Under the pieces are notes generated by a model, which was not told where the DNA came from, ran no database searches, and saw nothing but the letters and a program-made list of their open reading frames with translations. Both the position numbers and the translations under genes were made by a program. Source: Runella sp. SP2 (GTDB lineage Bacteria > Bacteroidota > Bacteroidia > Cytophagales > Spirosomataceae). Taken from it: 64,000 nt of DNA. Location: positions 682,001 to 746,000 of the forward strand of contig NZ_CP031030.1 of NCBI RefSeq assembly GCF_003711225.1, written 5' to 3'. Every line of letters begins with the position of its first letter. Position 1 is the first letter of the stretch. This document shows, piece by piece, positions 17,223 through 24,291 of the stretch.

Positions 17223-19106
17223 ATGAAAAAAACATCATTTCTACTCAGCTTTTTGGGCATTTTATGCCTGCATTTTACCCTCAGAGCGCAGCTAAAACAC
17301 CTGTCTTCTGCCAACAACGTCCCCGCTCATCCGCGAATCATGCTGCTGAAAGGGGAGGAAAAGGAGATTTTAAAAAACATTTCTTCGGATCAATCTTGGG
17401 CCAAACTCCATCAAGCCATTGTGGCCGAGTGCGACAACATGATTGCCCTTGAGCCGTTGCAACGAATCCAAATTGGACGGCGGCTGTTGGACAAATCGCG
17501 GGAGGCATTGCGTCGAATTTTTTACCTGTCGTATGCCTATCGTACCACCAAAAAACCTGCCTACCTAAAACGGGCAGAGACCGAACTGCTCACCGTAGCG
17601 CAGTTTTCGGACTGGAATCCTTCGCATTTTTTGGACGTGGGCGAAATGGCAATGGCCGTGGCGATTGGCTACGATTGGCTGTACCACGACCTCCAAAAAA
17701 GTTCGCTGCCCGTGTTGCGAGACGCTATCTTGAAAAAAGGCTTGGAGCCTTCGTTGGATGCCAAGTACAACAGTTGGTTGAAAGCGTCGCACAACTGGAA
17801 TCAGGTGTGCAATGCGGGCATGACGTACGGCGCATTGGCGATTTTTGAAGATAAACCCGAATTTGCCAAACAAATCATCGACCGCGCCATCGAATCCATC
17901 AAACTCCCGATGGAAGACTACAACCCCGACGGTGCTTACCCCGAAGGATATAGCTATTGGGGCTACGGTACAAGTTTTAACGTGCTGTTTTTGAGCGCTA
18001 TCAACCGCGCTTTGGGCAGCGAATTTGGACTGTCGCGGGGGCGTGGTTTTTTGAATACGGGCAGTTATGTGCAGCAAATGGTAGGAACGTCGGGCAAGAC
18101 TTTCAACTATTCCGACGCGGGAAGTGGCTCGGGTGGGCTAAACCCTACTTTGTGCTGGTTTGCCGAACGTACCAACGATGCCTCTTTGTTGTTTTTGCAG
18201 AAAAAGGCGTTTGAAAATTTATCCCCCTCCGTCACCAAAGACCGTATCCTTCCTGCGGCGTTGATTTGGGGTAAAAGCCTCAAAATCAGCACGGCTCCTG
18301 CGCCAAGTGCGTTGATTTGGGTGGGTCAAGGCAAAAATCCCGTCGCGCTCATGCGTACATCGTGGACCGACCCCAAAGCCATTTACGTGGGACTAAAAGC
18401 GGGCTCTCCGTCGGTCAACCATGCGCACATGGACATTGGTTCGTTTGTGATGGATGCCTTGGGCGAACGCTGGAGTATGGACTTTGGAATGCAGGAATAT
18501 GAGTCGTTGGAATCCAAGGGCGTGAAATTGTGGGGACGCGAACAAGAGGCCGAACGCTGGCAGGTGTATCGTTACAACAACCTTGCTCACAGTACGCTGG
18601 CGTTCGACAATGGTTTTCAACTCGTGGATGGCTACGCGCGAATCACCAGCGTTACCCAACGACCCGTGTTTTTGAGCGCTACTACTGATATGACATCGGT
18701 GTATCGAAATGCGGTAGCGATAGCCAAGCGTGGACTGGCGATTATCGACCAAAAATACGTAGTGGTAAAAGACGAGATTACGACTTCCGATAAACCAACG
18801 GTGGTGCGCTGGGCCATGCTAACGCCTGCGGAGGTACGGATAGGAGCCAACGGTAGTGCGGAGTTGATTCAAAACGGGAAACGAGTGCAACTAAAAGTCA
18901 TGGAGCCCGCCAGTGTGACCCTTAAAACGTGGTCAACGCAACCTACCCACGATTATGACGCCCCCAACCCTGGCACGACGCTGGTGGGTTTTGAATTAAC
19001 GTTGCCGTCCAATACCTCCCAAATCATTAATGTTCAGCTCATTCCCGAAGGTATTTCGGTGAATGAAGATACCAAAATCCCCTCGTTGAAAGATTGGAAA
19101 AGGTAA
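17223..19106 (+). CDS. Heparinase II/III-family polysaccharide lyase
   Basis: The 627-residue protein has a signal peptide (about 1-23) followed by an alpha/alpha-toroid domain with the family motif SHNWNQVCNAGMTYGALAI (His near 190). A C-terminal beta-sandwich begins with SVNHAHMDIGSFVMDALGERW in short form NHAHMD (about 399-404), as in heparinase II/III and PL15/17/21 lyases. These enzymes cleave uronic-acid polysaccharides by beta-elimination using Asn/Tyr/His residues. The exact substrate cannot be assigned. The next gene, a BNR-repeat protein on the same strand, may act on the same glycan. Confidence 0.85.
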   Translation: MKKTSFLLSFLGILCLHFTLRAQLKHLSSANNVPAHPRIMLLKGEEKEILKNISSDQSWAKLHQAIVAECDNMIALEPLQRIQIGRRLLDKSREALRRIFYLSYAYRTTKKPAYLKRAETELLTVAQFSDWNPSHFLDVGEMAMAVAIGYDWLYHDLQKSSLPVLRDAILKKGLEPSLDAKYNSWLKASHNWNQVCNAGMTYGALAIFEDKPEFAKQIIDRAIESIKLPMEDYNPDGAYPEGYSYWGYGTSFNVLFLSAINRALGSEFGLSRGRGFLNTGSYVQQMVGTSGKTFNYSDAGSGSGGLNPTLCWFAERTNDASLLFLQKKAFENLSPSVTKDRILPAALIWGKSLKISTAPAPSALIWVGQGKNPVALMRTSWTDPKAIYVGLKAGSPSVNHAHMDIGSFVMDALGERWSMDFGMQEYESLESKGVKLWGREQEAERWQVYRYNNLAHSTLAFDNGFQLVDGYARITSVTQRPVFLSATTDMTSVYRNAVAIAKRGLAIIDQKYVVVKDEITTSDKPTVVRWAMLTPAEVRIGANGSAELIQNGKRVQLKVMEPASVTLKTWSTQPTHDYDAPNPGTTLVGFELTLPSNTSQIINVQLIPEGISVNEDTKIPSLKDWKR

Positions 19107-19114
19107 TTTTACCA

Positions 19115-19165
19115 CCTTCCCGAAAGTGCCACCTTCCCGAAAGTTCTGAAACCTTCGGGAAGGTA
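19115..19165. repeat. Family B palindrome (CTTCCCGAAAG type), one and a half units
   Basis: A partial unit (ACCTTCCCGAAAGTGCC) is followed by a full palindrome at 19132-19165 with arms ACCTTCCCGAA and TTCGGGAAGGT. It lies just after the heparinase-like gene and may also serve as a transcription stop. Other copies are at 20651, 28761, 32388 and 61983. Confidence 0.85.
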
Positions 19166-19196
19166 ATTAGAAGCCCTATTCTATCCCCCCCAAACA

Positions 19197-20669
19197 ATGA
19201 AAAACACCTTTTTCTACGCCATTACATTTACTGTTTTTTGCCTACCATTGCTACAAGCGCAAACCCTCAACCAGACCGATGATGGTTTTCGAGGGATTTG
19301 GTATCATATTGGTAAATTAGACAACGAATACGTTCATAAATACAGCGGTGGACTGGGTACGTACCCGTCTAACCACAATCCTTTTGCGGTGTACAGCCCA
19401 GAGGCGAACAAAACATTTTTTTGTTACGGTGGGGCTTCCAAAGCTGCCAAACCAAGCCTTTTGCACGAAATCGCCTTTTACGACCACCAAACGGGGCTGG
19501 TCTCAAAACCCACCATTGTACTCGACAAAGCCACCGACGACGCCCACGATAATCCCGTCTTGAATATCGACGCCCAAGGCTACATTTGGGTATTTTCAAC
19601 TTCGCACGGGGTAGAACGCCCGTCGTATCTTCACCGTAGTCGCAAGCCGTACGACATCAGCGCCTTTGATAAAATAGAGGCTACTTTTGTGAAAGAGGGT
19701 CAAGAAACGGCGTTCAATAACTTTTCTTACCTGCAAAGTTATTACCAAAAAGGCAGCGGTTTTTTTCATTTGATGACGCATTACGAACGAGGAATCTTAA
19801 AGTACGGCGCCAAAAAACCGCGACGCACGATTGGTTTTATAACGAGTTTGGACGGGGTCAAATGGTCAGCAATCAAGAATATTGGCACCATTCAAGAAGG
19901 GCATTATCAGACCAGTGGGCAGTGGAAAAACAAAATTGGGACTTCGTTCAACATGCACCCCGATACCGAAAAAGGCGCGGGACTCGATTATCGAACCAAT
20001 TTGTACTATGTAGAAACCTCCAATTTTGGTAAAACGTGGCAAAATGCGGCAGGTGAAACGATTCAGTTGCCGTTGGTTACACCCCAAAATACGGCATTGA
20101 TTAAAGATTATCAGTCGTTGGGATTGAATGTTTATATCAACGACGTCGCTTATACTCCCAAAGGTTATCCCGTCATTTTGTACGTCACCAGCAAAGGCCC
20201 CGACCCAGGCCCAGCCCAAGGCCCGCATACGTGGCAAGTGGCGTCTTGGAACGGTAAAGCGTGGGACATCGCTACCGTAGCCCCTTCCGACCACAACTAT
20301 GACATGGGTTCATTGTACATTGAAAGTGCCAATCGTTGGAAAATCATCGGCCCCGTGGAAGCAGGCCCTCAACCGTACGGCACGGGTGGAGAAGTGGGCG
20401 TGTGGGTGAGCAACAACCAAGGTAAAACGTGGAAAAAACAACCTTCTTTGACCCAAAAAAGCGTTTATAACCATTCGTATGTACGTCGGCCAGCCAATGT
20501 TCATCCCGATTTTTACGCTTTTTGGGCAGATGGGCACGCGCGTCAACCGTCGGAATCGGCCTTGTATTTTGCCAATCAAAAAGGGGAAGTATTTCGCTTG
20601 CCCCGCCAAATGACTACGGAAATGGCGAAGCCCGAACGGGTTTTTGTAACACCATCCCGAAAGTTCTGA
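19197..20669 (+). CDS. Secreted BNR-repeat (BNR_4-like) protein, probable glycan-active enzyme
   Basis: The 490-residue product has a signal peptide (about 1-22). A beta-propeller with BNR features follows: a start like DDGFRGIWYHIG, and an Asp-box-like NNQGKTW near the end. This BNR_4 architecture is found next to lyases and rhamnosidase-type genes in Bacteroidota polysaccharide loci, and some relatives are polysaccharide lyases. It follows the heparinase-like lyase by about 90 bp. The last codons (TPSRKF) and the TGA stop are supplied by a family B repeat unit at 20651, so the natural C-terminus has probably been replaced or shortened. Confidence 0.75.
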   Translation: MKNTFFYAITFTVFCLPLLQAQTLNQTDDGFRGIWYHIGKLDNEYVHKYSGGLGTYPSNHNPFAVYSPEANKTFFCYGGASKAAKPSLLHEIAFYDHQTGLVSKPTIVLDKATDDAHDNPVLNIDAQGYIWVFSTSHGVERPSYLHRSRKPYDISAFDKIEATFVKEGQETAFNNFSYLQSYYQKGSGFFHLMTHYERGILKYGAKKPRRTIGFITSLDGVKWSAIKNIGTIQEGHYQTSGQWKNKIGTSFNMHPDTEKGAGLDYRTNLYYVETSNFGKTWQNAAGETIQLPLVTPQNTALIKDYQSLGLNVYINDVAYTPKGYPVILYVTSKGPDPGPAQGPHTWQVASWNGKAWDIATVAPSDHNYDMGSLYIESANRWKIIGPVEAGPQPYGTGGEVGVWVSNNQGKTWKKQPSLTQKSVYNHSYVRRPANVHPDFYAFWADGHARQPSESALYFANQKGEVFRLPRQMTTEMAKPERVFVTPSRKF

Positions 20670-20704
20670 TACCATCCCGAAAGTTTCAGGACTTTCGGGA
20701 TGGT
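20651..20704. repeat. Family B palindrome overlapping the BNR gene stop
   Basis: A partial unit (ACCATCCCGAAAGTTCTGA) supplies the end of the BNR gene. It is followed by a full palindrome at 20671-20704 with arms ACCATCCCGAAAGT and ACTTTCGGGATGGT. It lies between convergent genes and could act as a terminator in both directions. The arms differ from copy 1 (CTTCCC to CATCCC) in a paired way that keeps the stem. Confidence 0.85.
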
Positions 20705-20709
20705 GGGAA

Positions 20710-20934
20710 CTACTGCAAAATCTGAATCACATTAACGGGACAGGCCGCCGCCGCTTGCTGATTTTGAGGAAGTTCGTCTTCCGAAAGTGAAATTTGATAA
20801 ATCCCTTTTTTCTCTTTAGCACCCAACAACACGGCCTTCCCGTCTTTTTTTGACATCCGCCAGCGCTCAAACGCAATCTCGACGCAAGCATTGCAGCCGA
20901 TGCAGCGGTTTCGGTAATGAAAGACTTTAAACAT
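20710..20934 (-). CDS. Small 4Fe-4S ferredoxin linked to a U32 protein
   Basis: The 74-residue protein has an iron-sulfur motif CIGCNAC followed later by CP, matching a single-cluster ferredoxin with Cys11, Cys14, Cys17 and a fourth Cys in AACPVNVI. Its start overlaps the end of the upstream U32 gene by 8 bp, so translation is probably coupled. It may pass electrons to the U32 enzyme. YegQ/TrhP-type U32 proteins hydroxylate tRNA uridine and are reported to depend on iron-sulfur functions; the partnership here is inferred from gene order. Confidence 0.85.
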   Translation of the reverse strand: MFKVFHYRNRCIGCNACVEIAFERWRMSKKDGKAVLLGAKEKKGIYQISLSEDELPQNQQAAAACPVNVIQILQ

Positions 20935-22174
20935 CGCTGCTCACTACTTTATAAAGTTTGTCCGAAGGTCTAATTTTTTCAGGAATCCGAATTGCTACCG
21001 TGTTTCCTTTCATGGCTTTATCGACCGAAGCGCCCGAATCGAGGCGAATTTCTTCGACGGTGGTTTCTACGTAGCCCGTAGTGGGGCCTGTTACGATGAG
21101 TTTGTCGCCCACTTTTACGTCGTGACTTTCAAGGACAAATTCACCCACACCCACACGTTCAAAATACTTGATGCCCTTGCCAATGTACAGTTTTTTCTGG
21201 GTAGCTACGGAGCCATATTGGTTGCTCCATTCTCCCATTTTTCTTCCCAAATAATAGCCGTCCCAAAAACCACGGTTGTACACACTGCTGAGGCGTTCTT
21301 TCCAATCTTCGATTTTTTCGGGGGTATAAGTGCCGTTTTCGAGGGCATCTACGGCTTCTCGGTAACATTGGGTCGTGGTATAAACGTAGTCGGCAGCGCG
21401 GCCACGTCCTTCAATCTTGAGTACGCTCACGCCTGCGTCAATGATTTTGTCCAAAAAGTCGATGGTACATAAGTCCTTGGCCGACATGATGTATTCGTTG
21501 TCGATTTTGAGTTCGATGCCTTCTTCGTCAGTCACCACGTACTCACGGCGGCAGTTTTGGATGCACGCACCGCGGTTGGCCGAGGCATTGTGGGAGTGCA
21601 AACTCAAATAACATTTGCCCGAAACTGCCATACAAAGTGCTCCGTGGGCAAAAATTTCGACCTGCACCAAATTACCCGACGGCCCCGTGATTTGATTACG
21701 GTGAATCGTTTTGACGATGTCGCCCACTTGCTTGAGGGTAAGTTCACGCGCCATTACCACCACGTCGGCGTAGTCGGCGTACAGTTCTACCGTTTCGATG
21801 TTGGTAATGTTCGATTGGGTCGAAATGTGCAACTCCATCCCTTTTTTACGGCAATAATTCATCACCGCCAAATCGGAAGCAATCACGGCCGTGATGCCCG
21901 CTTCTTTGGCTTGGTCGATGATACGACGCATGAGCGAAATGTCGTGGTCGTAAATAATCGTATTGAGCGTAATGTAACTTTTGACGTTGTGTTCTTTGCA
22001 GACGCGCGCCACTTCGGGCAAGTCATCTACGGTAAAGTTATTGGTTTGGCGGGCACGCATGTTGAGCTGTTCCACGCCAAAATACACCGAATTAGCACCT
22101 GCTTTAATGCCCGCCATCATTGATTCCCACGAACCAGCAGGGGCCATTATTTCGATAGTTTGCTTTGTTGCCAT
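20927..22174 (-). CDS. Peptidase U32-family protein (YegQ/TrhP-like tRNA hydroxylase)
   Basis: I start at ATG 22174 (415 residues) because it gives the family N-terminus IEIMAPAGSWESMMAGIKAG. The alternative GTG 22207 overlaps a perfect -7 promoter box. The U32 signature is seen in the middle (FAHGALCMAVSGKCYLS and the RGACIQNCRREY Cys-rich segment), followed by a C-terminal beta-barrel. U32 proteins were once called collagenases; well-studied members modify RNA, for example prephenate-dependent 5-hydroxyuridine formation at tRNA position 34 by TrhP. Four or more Cys residues here can hold an iron-sulfur cluster. The overlapping ferredoxin gene supports a redox role. Confidence 0.85.
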   Translation of the reverse strand: MATKQTIEIMAPAGSWESMMAGIKAGANSVYFGVEQLNMRARQTNNFTVDDLPEVARVCKEHNVKSYITLNTIIYDHDISLMRRIIDQAKEAGITAVIASDLAVMNYCRKKGMELHISTQSNITNIETVELYADYADVVVMARELTLKQVGDIVKTIHRNQITGPSGNLVQVEIFAHGALCMAVSGKCYLSLHSHNASANRGACIQNCRREYVVTDEEGIELKIDNEYIMSAKDLCTIDFLDKIIDAGVSVLKIEGRGRAADYVYTTTQCYREAVDALENGTYTPEKIEDWKERLSSVYNRGFWDGYYLGRKMGEWSNQYGSVATQKKLYIGKGIKYFERVGVGEFVLESHDVKVGDKLIVTGPTTGYVETTVEEIRLDSGASVDKAMKGNTVAIRIPEKIRPSDKLYKVVSSDV

Positions 22175-22206
22175 TGGACAAAAATTGAAGTCGTACAAAT
22201 CGGCCA

Positions 22207-22237
22207 CAAAGGTAACTTTTTTGTCGGAACCGTTAAA
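22207..22237 (-). promoter_or_regulatory. Promoter of the U32-ferredoxin operon
   Basis: Read on the minus strand, TTTA (22234-22237), 19 bases, then TACCTTTG (22207-22214) fits the Bacteroidota TTTG-N19-TAnnTTTG pattern with one change in the -33 box. The -7 box ends exactly at the alternative GTG codon, which supports the downstream ATG 22174 as start. The promoter overlaps the 3' end of the aspartyl protease gene. Confidence 0.65.
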
Positions 22238-23495
22238 TAACCCGCTTCAAGGCAAACTCGGCCACCACTAGGCGTCCGTCTCGCCGTACGACAAGTTGTA
22301 CCTCCTTGCCTTCTTTTTGCTGAAATGTTCGATAAATCTCTGAAAGTGTGAGGGTTTGCACAGGTTCATGGTTAACTAACATCAATTGGTCGCCTATCTG
22401 AAGTCCCGCTTGGTGGGCAGGGGAGTTTTCGGTAATACTTTCGATAAAATAGTGACGAAAATCATTTCCTTTGGCCCTAATATCGATACCGCTCATGTCA
22501 TGCTCAAATTTTTCGTTTAAAAATCGACGAACAGGTTTAAGAACGATGTAGCCTTCTTCGTAATTGAACGTTACCTTAAAACGTCGTAAAAACTCCCCTC
22601 CGAGGTTTCCATGTCGTTGGGGGGAGTTGGGGGAAAGTTTCATACCCAACGAACTGCTATCAGGGAAAGTCGCTAGTACGTCATTGAGTTCATACTGACC
22701 AATTCGGACTTTGGACAGACGCCCAATGTGTCCATTGATTTCTCCTCCTAATCCTACCCCTAGTTGGGCTTTGATGACTTTCTGAGGTAGTTGGAGATGC
22801 GAGGCGGCAGTATTGAGCATCAAAGCGTGCCCCGCGCCTGTATCCAATACCACCCGAATCGGCATTTCTTGGTTATTGGAAAATACCGTGACGGCATCTA
22901 AGTAGGGTTTTGAGCGTTCGATGGTAATGGGCAATTTACTGCCTTTTTTGGGAGAATATTTATAATGTTGTGGGGTCGTTAGCGTAAGTTCACTCGTTTG
23001 GAAATCAATGGTAACCACAAATTTACTAAAAAGCTCATAGCCAAAAATACCGTGAATCTGCGTGCCTACTAACTCCGAAAGCCGTAGCACATTATCATCC
23101 ATCACCACGATGGTTTGCTTCAATCCCCGCATTTGTCCCATCACAAAGGTATTACCGATGGTCACATCAGCGCTGATAGGCTGTCCCCCACCGATGCCCT
23201 CAATGGCCATTTTCCGAACCGATTTCATACCGAGTTTTTGGGCTAGTTCACTATTGGTAAGCATCATCGAACTTACCCCCGTGTCTAAAATAAATCGTAA
23301 GGTATCAGAAGCATTGATTTTGACGGGCACGACAATCAAATTGGAATGTAATTCAAACGGAATACGGGTCGTCTTTCGACCGTGCAATAGGTGAAACCCG
23401 TGAATGTCTTCTTCCTTCTTGAGAGTTATGGCCAAAGTGCTGATACTCTGCACCAACAGTACACAACAAAGCAGGCAATAAGCGATAGATTTCAT
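22233..23495 (-). CDS. Retropepsin-like aspartyl protease with PDZ domain
   Basis: The 420-residue protein begins with an export signal (about 1-22). It has two aspartyl-protease half sites: FILDTGVSSMML (first Asp near 90) and VVLDTGAGHALML (second near 215). A C-terminal PDZ domain (about 325-415) contains SPAHQAGLQIGDQLMLVN. This two-lobed architecture with PDZ is common in Bacteroidota and is thought to act in the periplasm. The substrate is unknown. The end of the gene overlaps the promoter of the next operon on the same strand. Confidence 0.9.
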   Translation of the reverse strand: MKSIAYCLLCCVLLVQSISTLAITLKKEEDIHGFHLLHGRKTTRIPFELHSNLIVVPVKINASDTLRFILDTGVSSMMLTNSELAQKLGMKSVRKMAIEGIGGGQPISADVTIGNTFVMGQMRGLKQTIVVMDDNVLRLSELVGTQIHGIFGYELFSKFVVTIDFQTSELTLTTPQHYKYSPKKGSKLPITIERSKPYLDAVTVFSNNQEMPIRVVLDTGAGHALMLNTAASHLQLPQKVIKAQLGVGLGGEINGHIGRLSKVRIGQYELNDVLATFPDSSSLGMKLSPNSPQRHGNLGGEFLRRFKVTFNYEEGYIVLKPVRRFLNEKFEHDMSGIDIRAKGNDFRHYFIESITENSPAHQAGLQIGDQLMLVNHEPVQTLTLSEIYRTFQQKEGKEVQLVVRRDGRLVVAEFALKRVI

Positions 23496-23634
23496 GGAAA
23501 GGAGGGTTTTGGTGAACGAAAACTGGCTGTCATCTTTCCCATGAAATTACACAAAAAACAAAATCGGCGCATCCCCCCAAAATGGTGTTTTTTGGAAAAA
23601 TGCCCCGTTTTTTTATCCCCCAAAAAAGGGGATT

Positions 23635-24261
23635 TTATATTAATTTGTCTTTGACCGCTTTTTTCAGCGCTTCTGTCTTGTTGGTGACGTGTAGTTTTTG
23701 GTAAATATTCCGAATGTGGGTTTTTACTGTTTCGACACTGATAAACAATTCGTCGGCAATCGAATGATAGGTTTTTCCTTTGGCCAACAAGGTCAATACG
23801 TCGGTTTCGCGGTCAGAAAGTGGCGAATTCAGGTTTCTTTGAAAAGACTTTACCACCAACGATGCAATCTTAGAACTCATCGGAGCACCACCAGTTAGCA
23901 CTTCATCAATGGCGTTCAAAAGGCGAATGTGGTCGGTATCTTTTGTTAAATACCCCGACGCGCCCGCACACAATGCTTCAAACACAAGTTTGCTGTCTTC
24001 GTGTACGCTAATCACCAAAATGGTGGTGGAGGGGCGCTCGCGCAAAATGCGTTTGATGCCTTCAATGCCGTGCATTCCTGGCAGCTCAAGGTCAATCAAA
24101 ACCAGCTCAGGCGCGTCTTTTCGCAGGTTTTTCAAGGCATCCATGCAGTTGGTGTAGGTATTTACTACCCTAAACCGCTGTTGGCTTCCGATGATGAGCG
24201 CCAAGCCATCTTTGACCGCTTCGTTGTCTTCAATGACTGTAATTTTTGTAACGTTATTCAT
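23635..24261 (-). CDS. NarL/FixJ-type response regulator
   Basis: The 208-residue product has an N-terminal receiver domain with acceptor Asp57 (VLIDLELPGMHG) and the conserved Lys in LTKD. A LuxR-type helix-turn-helix follows (about 142-205: LSDRETDVLTLLAKGKTYHS and VETVKTHIRNIYQKL). It is encoded 30 bp downstream of the propeller histidine kinase on the same strand and is almost certainly its partner. Targets are unknown; neighbouring genes are possible. Confidence 0.95.
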   Translation of the reverse strand: MNNVTKITVIEDNEAVKDGLALIIGSQQRFRVVNTYTNCMDALKNLRKDAPELVLIDLELPGMHGIEGIKRILRERPSTTILVISVHEDSKLVFEALCAGASGYLTKDTDHIRLLNAIDEVLTGGAPMSSKIASLVVKSFQRNLNSPLSDRETDVLTLLAKGKTYHSIADELFISVETVKTHIRNIYQKLHVTNKTEALKKAVKDKLI

Positions 24262-24291
24262 TATACGTATTTTGTTTAGGCCCCCTTCTTT

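Noticed and set aside
22175-22207. GTG 22207 as start of the U32 gene
   Set aside because: The codon is the last base of a perfect -7 promoter box and the added 11 residues do not fit the family N-terminus.
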